The notes under the pieces: generated by a model
What the model saw: only the letters and a program-made list of their open reading frames with translations
What the model was told of the DNA's origin: nothing
The model's database searches: none
Made by a program: the position numbers and the translations under genes
Source of the DNA: Tanypteryx hageni
Lineage: Eukaryota; Arthropoda; Insecta; Odonata; Petaluridae
Direction: 5' to 3'
Assembly (NCBI GenBank): GCA_028673005.1
Contig: CM054116.1
Coordinates: 130,425,547-130,489,546 of the forward strand
DNA length: 64,000 nucleotides
Shown here: positions 34,600 to 46,617 of the stretch, one piece after another
Numbering within the stretch: position 1 is the first letter of the stretch
Layout: each line of letters opens with the position of its first letter

Positions 34600-37200
34600 G
34601 TCGTATTAGGGCTTTAAGAAAATTTGAGTCCGGCTGACGGCGATAAATAGAAACCTCGCAAAAATATTTCATCGAGTTGGCAGGTAACTTAAAACGATTC
34701 CAAAACCAATAGACGGTTACAGAATATAAAAACAAACTTAAAATTATAGTCTCAAAGAGGATGAGAAAATTACGAGTGGTCCTGTCGAGCTATGTAGCAA
34801 TTTAATTTTTACAACGCCGGCGCGGGATATTTGAAAAGAATACCTCATGGAACCTCATATGCCGTAAGAACCACGGGGGGTAGGCGTTAGAAAAAAAGCA
34901 TTAATTTACGCATAATTTAATACTCTATATATAACTACTATTTGCAGACACCTACCCCCCGTGGTTTTTTCTCAATTGGTCATTTACAGTTTTGATGAAT
35001 TTCGAGCCGGGCCGACGCCGAACCTGATGAACCTCGCAAAAATATTTTTTCCAGAACATAGGGAAGTTTCGACTACTTAAAAGCACTAAGGTAATAACAG
35101 GTAGTTACAGCTAAATTCGCTGTTTTTGTAGTTCGTTTTTTTTATTACGGAAAAAAATCGATGATTTTCGCGGAAAAAATCGAGCGCGCTTTCACCATTT
35201 TTGGAGAAGCCCACTTATCTCAAAAACTGCGGGGGGTAGGATAAAATGAATTACATCTTTTATTACATAATTATAATGCGCAGTTAACACAATCACCTGC
35301 TATAATCTATCTTACGTGATAATTGCACAATAGGCTCCGACGTGCGGCGTCGACGCCCCACCGGGGACGGTAGCCCATCAGTCATCGCAGGTTAAAAATA
35401 CTTATCAATAGGATAGGTGACGATAAACAATATCGACAAATTAACTATACCATGAAATGCTGTTTAGTTGAAAATAAACTTCCTAATATGTTTAATTAAA
35501 AAGATAAAAAAATTTATGTCTTAAAAATGGAAGCGCGCTTTTTCCATTGTTTTCGAAAAAATCAACGTATCTGACAAACGACGCAGTTTCAGAAATAGCA
35601 ACATAAACTAATGAACGCGTAATTTAATTTTCTATAGGATACATGTATTGAAAAACACCTATCTCTCCCAAAATTATGAACTATCGTAGGGTCGGCCCGG
35701 GCCTGCACTCGGGAGGGGTCCGTTGCGCATCCGGAACCCTTATTGGAGAAACATTTATGGGAAAAGTAGCTTGTTGAAACATACAAAGAATTACAGATAG
35801 TTTAACGTTTATTGGGCAGGGTTAATGCTAATTTCCTATATTTTGTCTTTGTGCTCGAAAAATGTTTTTGAATTTTACGTTTACGTTTTTTCGCGATTTT
35901 GGCGTTTTTAAAAAAATCAAAATATCTGTAAAACGGCGGGGGGTAGGTGAATTTAGTTTTCATTGCCGAACGTCAAGTGTAATTGTTGACATTTTACCGT
36001 TTACCTAATAAGCTACCTTGCTTGGTTTGGGGGATATGGTTTATTTCTCATCTTCGAGAGCGCCGGGCGCGGCCGAACTGACTGTGGAGATTTCCGATTA
36101 AGCGTTGTTTTAAACGTCCCAGATTCAAATTGACAACGTCGTGCAATTTAGACAAAAGTGGTTAATGTGGGTGGTCAATATCAATTTCGTACGCCATTGA
36201 GTTTTTCTGTAAATTGGTATTTACCTCAAATAAAGTCTTCGATTCGACGCTTTGGTGTCTTTGAACGTACAGAAATAAGTTTCCTCTGAATGGAAGTAGA
36301 AAAAAAAGGTTAAACACAAAATGATATACTTAGTTATTACTGTGAACAATATTATTCTATCTTATGTTTTAGCTCCACTAGAAATGTTTAAGTTTTACGC
36401 AAAATTTAGACCGCGGCGCGTCGAGGATTGAATAACCCAATACAGCGAAATATCTTGTGGGGGTAGGTGATTATGGTATACATTTTCAAAATTGTACTGT
36501 AATGTTTAATTATGCCTGTAATTTTTGTTTACCTCCTCTCTCAACGTTTATCATGATTGCTGCTTATACAAATTTGTGATCTTCAAGCATATTTCGTTGT
36601 GTTTTCCAAAAATCGTATTTTATAATATTTGTTTTTTGGTACGTCAATTTTGTTTGCATCTTAGAATGTATTAGTATGTTCTTTATCATATATAAAAAAA
36701 CCATTACGCTAATATGTTATTATAAATTTTAAATATTTTTTTAGTTTTACAGTGATGTATGAGCGACGCGTCGAGAAGGTCGGATAACCTTTGATAATGA
36801 GAAATCTAAGAGGGGTAGGTAATAGTCTTACATATCATCATCATATGTATATTATAATGCTTCACGTGAGCTGTTAGTGCCCTATTACCTGGATTTCGTA
36901 GATTTTTCATAATTGCAGATTGTGTGTTTTACCGTTACTTGACTGACGTCGGTAGCGCATCAGAAATCTCCGTTGAATTTTTTGTTGTCTCATCATAACT
37001 CATTGGCAACAATTTTAGTAAACGTGAGATGTTATATTTAAGTATCTGTAAAAAAATTATTTCGCTAATGTTGTTAATATTATCAGAAAAAAATATATTC
37101 TTGTCAAGGTGCCTTGCGCGCGAGATTTTTGTAGTTTTAGATAACTCGATGTTACGAAAAAACTGCGGGGGGTAGGTGTTTAATTTTTATATCATTATAC
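34600..37200. repeat. Divergent tandem array of about 354-bp units with G-run motif
   Basis: The core GGGGGGTAGG (or GGGGTAGG) recurs with its TAGG at 34881, 35237, 35944, 36464, 36816 and 37173. Spacings are 356, 707 (twice 353), 520, 352 and 357 bases. Each unit also has a GC-rich patch about 50-80 bases before the core (for example CGGGCCGACGCCG, GCCGGGCGCGGCC, GACCGCGGCGCG, GAGCGACGCGTCGAG) inside AT-rich sequence. One inverted core, CCTACCCCCC, at 34951 forms a hairpin with 34871-34884, so not all units share one orientation. Units are strongly diverged. No ORF. Confidence 0.75.
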
Positions 37201-37249
37201 GTTAATTATAAGGTGTTATTGTTTTTGAGAAAAAAATAACCTACTCTAC

Positions 37250-37620
37250 GTAGTTCTCTTGTAATACTTGGCTAAGTACGTCCTAGAGCGTACATTTCAG
37301 CATTTCATTGCTGATATCCAACACTGCTTGTTTTTCTCGTATTCAGTTCCTTTCTCTGCAGTTGATCGATGATGAATGAGCATGAACGCCAAAAGTATCA
37401 TTAATCACTTCTTTATACCATTATGTGTCATTAAAATTGCTGATTACGATAAAATAAGATGTTTTTCAAATTACCTAAATGTTTTTAAACATCTTAATGG
37501 CATATGTACTCCATAATTTGCAATAAAAAAACTTTCGACAACTTTCAACTTCTTTGTTGGTCACTCCGAATATCGATATATCGTATATAACTTCACGGCT
37601 TACCCAAAGACTACTACACT
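37250..37620 (+). repeat. Conserved tail shared with the 62-kb repeat copy
   Basis: The segment from ATTGCTGATATCCAACAC to TAACTTCACGG matches 62060-62330 in the same orientation (TTGCTGAT-TCCAACAC, CTCGT-TTCAGTTCCTTT, AAAAGTATCAT, ATAATTTGCAATAAA, TAACTTCAC). The adjoining satellite unit is in the opposite orientation in the two copies. This is the probable end of a dispersed element that carries the 354-bp units. Confidence 0.7.
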
Positions 37621-37963
37621 ACTACGCCTACGGGGTAGTTCCTTGCTAACTGCTGAATCATTGGCACATTGTTTTGGTCATATATTACATTCGCATAACT
37701 TTCTCATTACATTTATTATGCCTAATTAGCATTTTAAGGTAAGTTACGATTAAATTAAACATCCTAAAACAATCCAATCAGTCAAAAGAGTATGTAATCC
37801 TTCAATAGTTTTTGCTGCTTTTTCAATCATAAGCAGAAAAAAAAATCCTAGCAACAACCTAACGTGAACCCCCTTCCTCTTCGTGTAGTCTTCTGTCTAA
37901 TGTGGTATTAGTCATGGGATTGGAGTGGTGGTGGAGAATTTTTTTGAGCCCTCGTATTATTTG

Positions 37964-38080
37964 TTATGAATAAAAAGCGTGAAAATACATGTGCTAAGTT
38001 TCTGAAAATTAAAAACAAACTGTTGTTTTCTGTGAAACTTGAAGTAATTCGACAAACTGAAGTTGGAGAATGGTAAGTAG
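37964..38080 (+). pseudogene. Possible CENP-B/pogo transposase N-terminal scrap
   Basis: ATG at 37964 opens a short frame, MNKKRENTCAKFLKIKNKLL, followed by FSVKLEVIRQTEVGEW, before a TAA. The pattern K-R ... L ... K-L-E-V-I-R-Q-x-E resembles the helix-turn-helix start of pogo/Tigger transposases. No downstream domain follows and no TIRs were found. Could be chance. Confidence 0.3.
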
Positions 38081-38633
38081 TTTATGCTTGCAAACCCTTG
38101 AAATGAGCAGGATAAACGATACGGTAAAATAGTTTTTTGTGTTCATAAGAAGCGCATCTTTATATATTTTAATCATTTCACTGATTTAAGCACAAAATTT
38201 TACCTTATTTTCAAAATTCATTAGCATTGTGAGTAGTTAGGCAGTACAAATTAAAATTAGTTACACTAGTGTTTATGAGAAAATGTCTCGCCCTTAGTGC
38301 AGTTTCAGTTTGTGCTCTATTTGTCAGCAACCAATTAAGAGCACTAAGTGAGGAATGCCTGTATTACTAAAAACAGTTTTATTTCGTCCGTTCACGAAAT
38401 GCATTGGCGACTTGAACACCTGTGGTTTTTGAGTTTTATAAATTGCCATCGATGCAGATCTTGAAGAGCGTGCTTTGGCTTCTCTCTCACAAATCATTAT
38501 AATGTCGCATTCATCTGGATTACAGTGATGGGACTAAATTCAAATTAGGAATGTCATTCTAAATTGCACTTTTTAATGCCATTGATTTATGGATTTTAGA
38601 ATAGGGCAGACTTTCCTTCATGTACATATATCC
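38081..38633. other. Non-coding
   Basis: No supportable feature. Confidence 0.4.
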
Positions 38634-39220
38634 CATATATGCTGGCATATTAGTCGAACTTTGTAGTGCAAAGAAATTCTGAAAAATTAAGGTCGACTTA
38701 TACGACAAATATAAAATGTGACCCTTTAATACCAGATTAAAAACATTGATATTTATGAAATATTTGATCTTATGGCATAGGTGATCATCATTTTGAATCA
38801 GCTACTCTGTTGTTTACACATTCTCTCATTTATTTTAGAGGGTTTAAGATAATTGTTTTTAATAGTTAATAAAAATAAAAAATTTTACTTTTTTTAATTA
38901 CTGGATCCTAAAAATATAAACGACTAATTTGCTATTACCGGAACAAAAGGTAAATAGAAAGACATTCTGCCAATAGTTGGCAAGACGGTATATGACTGTT
39001 CTTTCTTAAATTAAACAAGTGATTTAATAACTCAAAAATTGACGGCATTATTTGGAAAAGTTTACATTTACGTTTTAAAAACCATAAAATTCCTCGTATT
39101 CTTCATTCGATGTTTTTTTATAAAAAAAATGTGGGAGTTCGACTAATACGGCGAATATATGTCTAGTCATGTATTTTGAATCCGAAAGATCGAGGTCGAC
39201 TTATACACCGGCATATACGG
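38634..39220. mobile_element. Double-hairpin TIR element, about 590 bp
   Basis: Left end ATATGCTGGCATATTAGTCG; right end, reverse complemented, TATATGCCGGTGTATAAGTCG. Each end is followed inside by an inverted copy of its own motif (GGTCGACTTATACG near 38693, GTTCGACTAATACGGCG near 39138), so both ends fold into hairpins. No coding capacity. It is related in motif to the blocks at 2507-3343 and 19715-19786. Confidence 0.65.
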
Positions 39221-40120
39221 TGTGTGTGTGTATCCAAATTATACCTGTGGGGCAATAGCATCCAGGAGCAAGCACGAAAGGGGACAGCGACTACTCGATA
39301 AAATTTGATTGGTTTTCCTAAAGAGATGAACAAGTATTCTGCAAAGAAATAATTTAAAAATTATTTTTGATAGGGTAGAAAGCCAACAGACCTTTTTCTT
39401 CTTTGTGGCTGTTAACCAATCAAAAGAGATTGTGTCAATGGTGCGCCTGTTAATGAAGTGCAATGTAAATTAAACTGCAATAATCATGTAAAATGATCAT
39501 AATAAATAATAATGGAATGAATTTATCATCAAGATTGATTATCGCAAATAATACCGGAGCCTGAAGTGTAAGGTTGGTGCAAAGTATGTTTTCCTTCGTT
39601 CTTTGGTAAATCTGAATGATTTGATAAGCGAATAATATTTGCCTGGGAGATCTTTTCATTTTGCTCTTCATCTTGATGGAGCCCTTTGCTTTATCTCCCG
39701 CCGGGACGATATAACTCTGAACAGAATCCTTCCTCATTCATCAACCGCCGTTTACGTGGACCACTGTCAGTTGAGGAATGAACGACCTGGGAAAACAATT
39801 TCCATCATGGATAATAAATTCTTCATTCCCATGTCACTTGTCTGGGAACATGATGACTCTCCATGAAGCGATTTAAATCAGACTAACGTGAGTCCGTTTT
39901 CGACCTCACCAAGGCAACATTGATGCAATCTCAGGGACAGATTTAGAGATTCTGGCTCCGTACGCATTGTCTAGATATAATAAAAATAACTATTTTGCAC
40001 AGAAATGGTAATTTACATTTAAAGACGAAGGCCTTATATTTTCTATAAGGAAGAGGTGAAGTTTGAGAAATGTAATGTTTGCGTAACGATGGGCCCGTTC
40101 GCGCTATGGTTTACGTCCAA
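39221..40120. other. Non-coding
   Basis: ORFs of 74-95 codons overlap on opposite strands around 39240-39866 and carry no domain signature. I do not support a gene here. Confidence 0.4.
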
Positions 40121-40127
40121 ACTCAAA

Positions 40128-40190
40128 TGGTAGAGAGAGAGAAATAGAAGGAGAAAAATAGAGGGAGAAAATGAGAGAGAGAGAGAAAGA
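40128..40190. repeat. GA-rich simple sequence
   Basis: An imperfect (GA)n/(GGAGAAA)n purine tract. Confidence 0.85.
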
Positions 40191-40734
40191 ACTGACTGCG
40201 ACTGCAGCGCCTATCGCGGACCCCTTAGCATAGTGAACTACGTGTAAAAGCTGGGAATCTATTCTCCCATAAGAGTTTCATACCCCTGGACATGCCTATA
40301 ACTTCATGGACATGCCTACATGACTTTGTTTCATATTACGCACGGAACCGCCCAGCTGTAGTCATTTTTTTTCAACTTGTCATGCGATTGCCTACTCACA
40401 CTTCCCTACTTCCGAAGTGGAACCATTGGTCTGTGGGAGCAATTTTAAGAAATTTGACGTTATGTTTTTAAAGTATTGTAGTAATTAATTAAATACGAAG
40501 TATTACTTTTTGCAATAATAAATGTTTTAACGGAGATATACTTGACATCTGGGTGTTTCATGGTGCATTTAAAATAGGGGTGTATTCTCACCTTAAATCC
40601 TCATACTCCATTCTAAGATGATACCTAATATTTTTAATGGCATTTTTGTGAAAAAAACCTTGTCTTCCTTTCGGATAAATACGTTATTTGGAATACTTTT
40701 ATGATAATCCTGTCAAATTTGATCGGCAATTATG

Positions 40735-40738
<4 letters not shown>

Positions 40739-40777
<39 letters not shown>

Positions 40778-40800
40778 AGGTATATATAGAGAGAGAGGTT
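40739..40800. repeat. TA microsatellite followed by (GA)n
   Basis: About 35 bases of TA, then TATATATAGAGAGAGAGG. It abuts the SINE-like sequence that follows and may be its 3' tail. Confidence 0.9.
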
Positions 40801-40925
40801 TATATATTTTTATTCAAGCCCTTCGACATCAGAAAAATTTCTTACCTTTAGCAGGATTCGAACTACCTTAGGCTTGTATTCATGAGCGATGGATTAAAAC
40901 AACTACTCCATGGCGAGCATGACGA
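40801..40925 (-). mobile_element. tRNA-derived SINE-like sequence
   Basis: On the minus strand, CGCCATGGAGTAGTTGTTTT resembles a degenerate box A, and GTAGTTCGAATCCTGC is a good box B about 45 bases on. A body of about 60 bases leads into the TA/GA simple repeat at 40739-40800. Only the promoter boxes support it. Confidence 0.5.
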
Positions 40926-42130
40926 ACAATTGAGAAATCTATCATATATTTGTTGGTCAAGCTTTATAAAATCAATGAAAAATAGAAAATCTAAATTAGG
41001 CAAGAATGCTTTATTCACATATCAAAAGAGATTTACAAAAAAATATTAGGAAAAACGACCTGGGTTTGACTCTAAGGAAGACATTTCCATTTTCCATAAA
41101 ATATCACATAAACATTGAATTTTCATTTTGCAGGCTTTTATTGTTTTTGAGATCTAAATTAGAAAGAATTAACATATGATCTTCGGATCTGAACCATTTT
41201 AAAGAAAAAATTATAGTTTTTTATTCTGTTTATCTTTTTTTGCCTACAGTTCGAAATCCCTTGTTAAATGTTTAATTCACAAATTTTGGGGAAATCTTTC
41301 CATTTTAATGGAATGATGCCTTTCCAACGAGTTACATTGTTAAACCTCGAAATCCAATTGTTATTTGTTATATCCAGTTGTATAGTAGAAAAAAATTGAA
41401 GCAATCAAATTTTAAAATATAATAATAAGTGTAAATTTTTTATGTGCTGGACTTTTTATAACAAAAACTAGTATTATTTTAAACTCTCATAATCATTTTA
41501 CATGAAATAATTTGCTATTATTCTACAACTATTCAGTTAACTAAATGTTTTCGAAGTTCTAATCAGATAACATCGATGCAACATTAAAATATTGCAATGT
41601 TACTGCATTTGCACAGTTTTAGATACAATGGAATAGTTATTCAATACTAAAAGTTAATTTCAATCTTTATAATGAACCCTGCCATCAAGGTTGACAATAT
41701 ATTGCAATGATTAAAAGTTAAGCATGAAATTAAAAATTATTTTCATCAAAATGTATCGACTAGTGTAAAATGAGACTTAAGATTTAGTTGCTATGAGCAT
41801 GTATTTTAAAATGGTTCATTAAGCACCTTTGTCTGTTAAATATTGGATGAATTATCAGAACTATTTTATGATGAGTGACTGTATATATAGTCTGGCTCTC
41901 AGAGGGTTAAATGCAAATGCAGGAGAGATATTCTATAGGAACTAGAGAGAGCATACGTTGAGAATTACGGATGAGGCTTGTTCAGAAGAACAATTAAAAT
42001 GGTGTTTTGAAGTTTTTTTCTCATATATTGTGGGAAGCTCATTCACTTCTAATACGTGTCATTGGTAGTTATTCTATGTTCTATTTGAGAGATATTTTTC
42101 AATTCTAATTTCTCGGATCATTTTGCTAAT
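40926..42130. other. AT-rich non-coding DNA
   Basis: Nothing coding. CTCTCAGAGGGTTAA at 41897 looks like a right end of a TTAA (piggyBac-type) element, but no left partner was found. Confidence 0.4.
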
Positions 42131-42171
42131 GCCTCCTGTTGGTTAAGTGCTTTGTGATTGGAATGAATTAA

Positions 42172-42692
42172 CCCCTTCATAGCCATTGTGTTCCAGTAAA
42201 TTATTTGTGTCACAAAATGTGATTATAATTCCTACATTTTGCATGCTGCCAACTATTTGGAACTTTTAGTCACTTCTGTCAAGTATTATTTATTGATATT
42301 TAACTTGGTCGTGGCCTTTTGCAATGAGCACAATAACGCTAACAAAGACAAACACATTTGACTTTTTTTATCTATGTTAAATGATAATTTTGTTGAGATT
42401 TTGACATTTTCTCCACTTATCTGAGAAGGGATTCTTTAAATTTATCATTAATGACTTAATTATATCCAAATATTAAATGAAATACTATTGAATTCACATC
42501 TGTTTTTGTCATTATCAATTACAATTTGTACATTCTTCAAATATAAATTTAAAAAAGTTTTTGTAATTGCGTTTATTATTATTATATATTGATAAAAATT
42601 CTAAGAGGTTCATAAACATTGATGGATTTTATAATAAGAATTTGTTTTATTTAATTTACTTCAAGTGAATAAATAACTTGGTCATGAAAGGG
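42172..42692. mobile_element. piggyBac-type non-autonomous element, about 521 bp
   Basis: Flanking TTAA at 42168-42171 and 42693-42696. Ends CCCCTTCATAGCCATTG and, reverse complemented from the right, CCCTTTCATGACCAAG are similar over about 16 bases with several mismatches. No ORF. It is less well conserved than the other two TTAA elements in the window. Confidence 0.6.
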
Positions 42693-43116
42693 TTAATCCA
42701 ATCAGAGGAGCAATGTACTGTGTGATTGGTTAGCTAATAATGCCAGCAGTGTTGAGTGGAGAAATGTAATTACTACTTCCTCAGTAAATTAATTTCGGAT
42801 CATAAAATCTTTGCATTTACTGAATTTACCTGGATATGAGAATTGGATTTGACTTCAAGACTAGTGATATTTCTTTAAATCCATAATATTTTCTCTTAAA
42901 TTGTTGAGTTGCTTACTTTTTGTCTTACACCTGCTTTGATAAAAATCCCACTTTAATATTTTAACATCACTTTATCTTTATTTCACATAAGAACAAGTAA
43001 ATATTTGTGATGGTGTGTATAACCTGTTGATTGCTCAGGTTATCGATAAAATATTTTAACTCCAAGGAGATTATTCTGCATGATATATAAAACATTTGTT
43101 TAATAATAGCCATTGT

Positions 43117-43216
43117 AAAAAATTGCTAGCAGAAGTTTTAGATTGATGCAAATTTTAAGACAATTGATAAAAGAACAGGAAAGAATCTTATCCAGGTAAA
43201 TGCAGTGTAACCTCAT
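43117..43216 (+). repeat. Direct repeat, copy 1 of 98-100 bp
   Basis: It starts AAAATTGCTAGCAGAAG, contains ACAATTGATAAAAGAACAGG and ends GCAGTGTAACCTCAT. It is repeated at 46618-46715 with about five changes. Confidence 0.9.
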
Positions 43217-43977
43217 GTATTATTTTATCCATTATGCATGGAACAAATTTTGACTAAAAAACTTGAATTTTTAAGCACCTGTTTGCTATAAAGTTGCATT
43301 TACTATCTCGTCTTAGCATTTTCAATGCTTTTGTTGAGGAAAGTTGGCTACTTAATGAAGAATTTAATGTTGTTTTGTATATTATGACTACTTATTGTTT
43401 ATTGATTCAATACTGCTGGCATTACTCTCTTCTGTTCATGCACAGTACATTGCTCTTATTTAACAATGCATTTGCTCCAAACAATGTATTCTCTTGACCA
43501 ACAGGAGGCTATATTTTGAAGGGGCCACTGTATTATAGTGAAGTGTTTGCTTTTGAAATGTGTAGCAGAATAATTTGTGTGCTGTAGACTGTTAAATCAG
43601 TAAAGTGGATTGAAGAAATTGAATATTACTACTAGTTGGTGCAGCTGCTGGATACAGAATACCAAGAGGGATGGAAGTAGGAAGAATTCTGCAGCAGAAG
43701 TGAACATACAGGGAGAAAAGGAGGGGATTCTGCCGAGAGGGTCTATATAAGAAAATCCCCTAAGTCCAACATACCTAAAATAGTGGCTGGGACAATCTCT
43801 TGGACTTTGTGATGTGAAATTGAAAAAACATAGTGCGTTCTATTCTTTTACTGCATTCCTGTGAAATTGTACATTGTGATGATACAAATTGTACTTGCAA
43901 CAAAAATAACAATAAATGACATGGCTCAATATTACAAGAACATGTTATTTTCATGTGTTGCTTCTGCTTTTTTAAAA

Positions 43978-44009
43978 AAGGGGTGAGGGAAAAAATCCCT
44001 CACCCCTTT
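43978..44009. repeat. Short perfect hairpin
   Basis: AAGGGGTGAGGGA and TCCCTCACCCCTT flank an A-rich loop. It sits at the outer edge of the long foldback that follows. Confidence 0.85.
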
Positions 44010-44014
44010 ATCCC

Positions 44015-45625
44015 CTCCAAACGTGGGTGCGAGAGACTGCAGGGCTAGATTAAATAAGATGGGATGAAGGGGAGTTGTTAAAGCCAGGTGATGAAAAATC
44101 TGGTCTGTTCACAAAAGAAAAACAATTGCAGTAAATGGAATGGGAAGAATTGTTACACTTGGATTAAAAAGAAAAATTCACGATTGCCCTGAAAAACTTG
44201 TTAAATACACAAAAAGGAACTGAAAATATGCCCAGCAAATTGGATGGATTGAATTAAATAACTTAAAATTTCTTAAAATAACCGTTGAAAAACTTTTTTG
44301 GAAAATATATTGGTTGCTGAAAGTTCCACTGACTTTTCAAGTTATTTTAAACAACAGTTACTTCTTAAAGAACAGTTGAAAAACTTGACTAGGTACATAG
44401 GTTGAGAATATAAATATTTACATGGACTTAACTAAAATTTTATCCACAATATGAATTCAGCATTTCCCTATAAAATTTAATTTCCTTTAATCTTCAGGAT
44501 TAAATAAAGGAAAATCAATTGCATTTTTCTTTCCTCGCTTTGAATTATGGAATTAATAAGCATGACAAGCTTTACCAGAAAACTTTTAATTAATTAGTTT
44601 GGAATATTGAAAAAATCCAAATTATTCAATTTTTTTAATCACTGCACAGTAAAATTAAAATGAAATGTTTTACCACCATCCAATTTGACACATATTATAA
44701 AAATAATAATATTCACAATTGAAACGAACAAGTTTGTAAACATGAATTCAGTACCACTTCAAAAGACAATATAATATAAAAATTTGGCATATTGGCCATC
44801 AGAAAAGGATTTTATATTCCAAGTACACTTTCATAGAATTAACTAGACTTCTGCAAACAAATAATTTATATACCATCTTACGTAATCCTAATAAACTCAA
44901 TACAATATTACTCTTTACAGTAATCAGTTCACATTCAATGAAAAAGTTAAATTTATAGGATGCTATTGAAATTTTATAGACAACATTAAATGAAATATAT
45001 TACAAAAGCAGATTATTCAAAAAGTTGCTCAGGTAATAACAGTCAAATTCACATCCAATAAAGAAGTCACAACAAAATCAATGCCTTACTAGGTGTCTGC
45101 CCATTGCAGCTCTGATTGCAAGAAAAGAAAAAATATTTCGAAAAATGAAAGTTAGGAAAAAATAGAAAAATACAGGAGAGAACTGCTCCTTTTCACAAAG
45201 ACTTTTGGTAAACAACAATTAAGAACCATTCTTTACTCTCCCTAACTCTTATACGATGAAGTACTGATTAAAAAAGCGGCAGAAAATGAATGCCCTATAT
45301 TCCGAGAAATAAAATGCATCCAAAAACAAGTTGGCAATGTTCAGGTGCAAACATATTTTCGAGGAAGCACTGTATTTCCATTTCTTTAACAAGAGTAATG
45401 AATTAAATGATTAAGAGCAAGTGTAAATTATGAATGGTCATTTAACCCAGATGCAACAGTTCTTAATGAATATTCATTCCCATTCCACTCACCACCATTG
45501 TCTGCTTTTGAGAACAAACCAAAATTTGCAACGTCTAGGTAAAAAAACCCTCCCCATCCCATATTCTCCAGCCAAGACTCTCGCACCCAGCAGGACTCTT
45601 CAGATCACGGCTTCACTTCCCAACA
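44015..45625. repeat. Long imperfect inverted repeat (foldback), 1.6 kb overall
   Basis: The left arm, about 44020-44270, and the right arm, about 45340-45600, are diverged reverse complements. Aligned landmarks are GTGGGTGCGAGAGACTGCAG with CAGGACTCT-side GACTCTCGCACCCAGCAGG, GATGGGATGAAGGGGAG with CTCCCCATCCCAT, CTGGTCTGTTCACAAAAG with CTTTTGAGAACAAACC, and AAATGGAATGGGAA with TTCCCATTCCACT. The spacer is about 1 kb of AT-rich DNA. An 87-codon ORF at 45430 lies in the right arm and is not supported as a gene. This may be an old foldback transposon or an inverted duplication. Confidence 0.6.
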
Positions 45626-46617
45626 CCATGCACGTCCACTTGCTCTGCTCAATCAGGTCCATTTTGGCTCAGCATCAAGTGCAAACACCTTAAATAAACA
45701 GGAAAATTTCAAAACATAAGTGGAATAATTGTTTGACTAAATTTTCCCAAGATTTCGTAGAATGATATTATTACTCGCTAGCTATCTTTCAGTGATACCA
45801 GAATTTCTCCACATAATTGCCTTTAAAGCATGTGATCTAATAAAATGACTGAAATATGGTAATATTTTGGTGTTTAATTGAAACTCAAACTTTTCATAAC
45901 TTTTAATTATTGTTGCTCTTACAATTAAATTAAGCAGATGGTATTAACTCTGTTTGCTCACTGACTTGAAGTCCTTTCAATTCATTATCTTTTACTTGAT
46001 TTGTGAATTTGACAATTTTGTATATTGGTATAAACTAAATTGAAACAGCTGGAGCTCTAGTAAGGACTTGAACCTTAACAAGACATTAGATTTAAATTCA
46101 TTTTTATTAAAGAATTACTTTCAAAAATTCGAGTACCATTGCATAAGTACGTCATTTACGAAAATCAACGATATTAAAAATTTAGAAAATAAAATTGACA
46201 AGATTTATAAAGAAATAAATATGAAAAGTTAAATACCATTTATAATTTCATTAATTTTTTGACATATGATCAAAGTTAAGTGGCTATGAAGTCAAACTAT
46301 GCACAGAAGAAAACAACGCTATTTAAAACATAGATTCTTAACTATCAATTGTGTGGGAAGATAATATTTTTAAGTTACTTTAAAAAAATTTAAGATATGT
46401 TATCAGTGCACTAGGACAATATGATGAAATACATATTTCTTAAAAACGAGTCATCAGGCCTATAAATAGCCAACAGGAGAATGACTTAGGCTCAACCAAA
46501 ATAATCAATCTTGACAATATAAATTCTTCAAAAAAATCCAAAACTACTTTTATCTTCCCATCCCCGACTTTTTCTCAATATCCTCCATGCTATGTTCTCA
46601 TAACAGACTTTTGCCCC
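45626..46617. other. AT-rich non-coding DNA
   Basis: No feature recognised. Confidence 0.4.

Larger units (their letters stand above)
42131..43512. mobile_element. Outer TIR element enclosing a TTAA element
   Basis: GCCTCCTGTTGGTTAAG at 42131 pairs with CTTGACCAACAGGAGGC ending at 43512. AGCAATGTACTGTGTG at 42711 also pairs with the inverted GCACAGTACATTGCTC near 43440. The left arm is split by the 42172-42692 TTAA element, so the inverted repeat continues across that insertion. It carries no ORF of note. It contains one copy of the 98-base repeat described at 43117. Confidence 0.5.

Noticed and set aside
35589..35786. 65-codon minus-strand ORF in the satellite array
   Set aside because: Falls within a tandem repeat unit and is not conserved in the other units.
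39239..39866. Overlapping ORFs of 74-95 codons on both strands
   Set aside because: No domain, no splice context and mutual overlap; chance ORFs.
45430..45693. 87-codon ORF
   Set aside because: Lies in the right arm of the long foldback and has no similarity to a known family.
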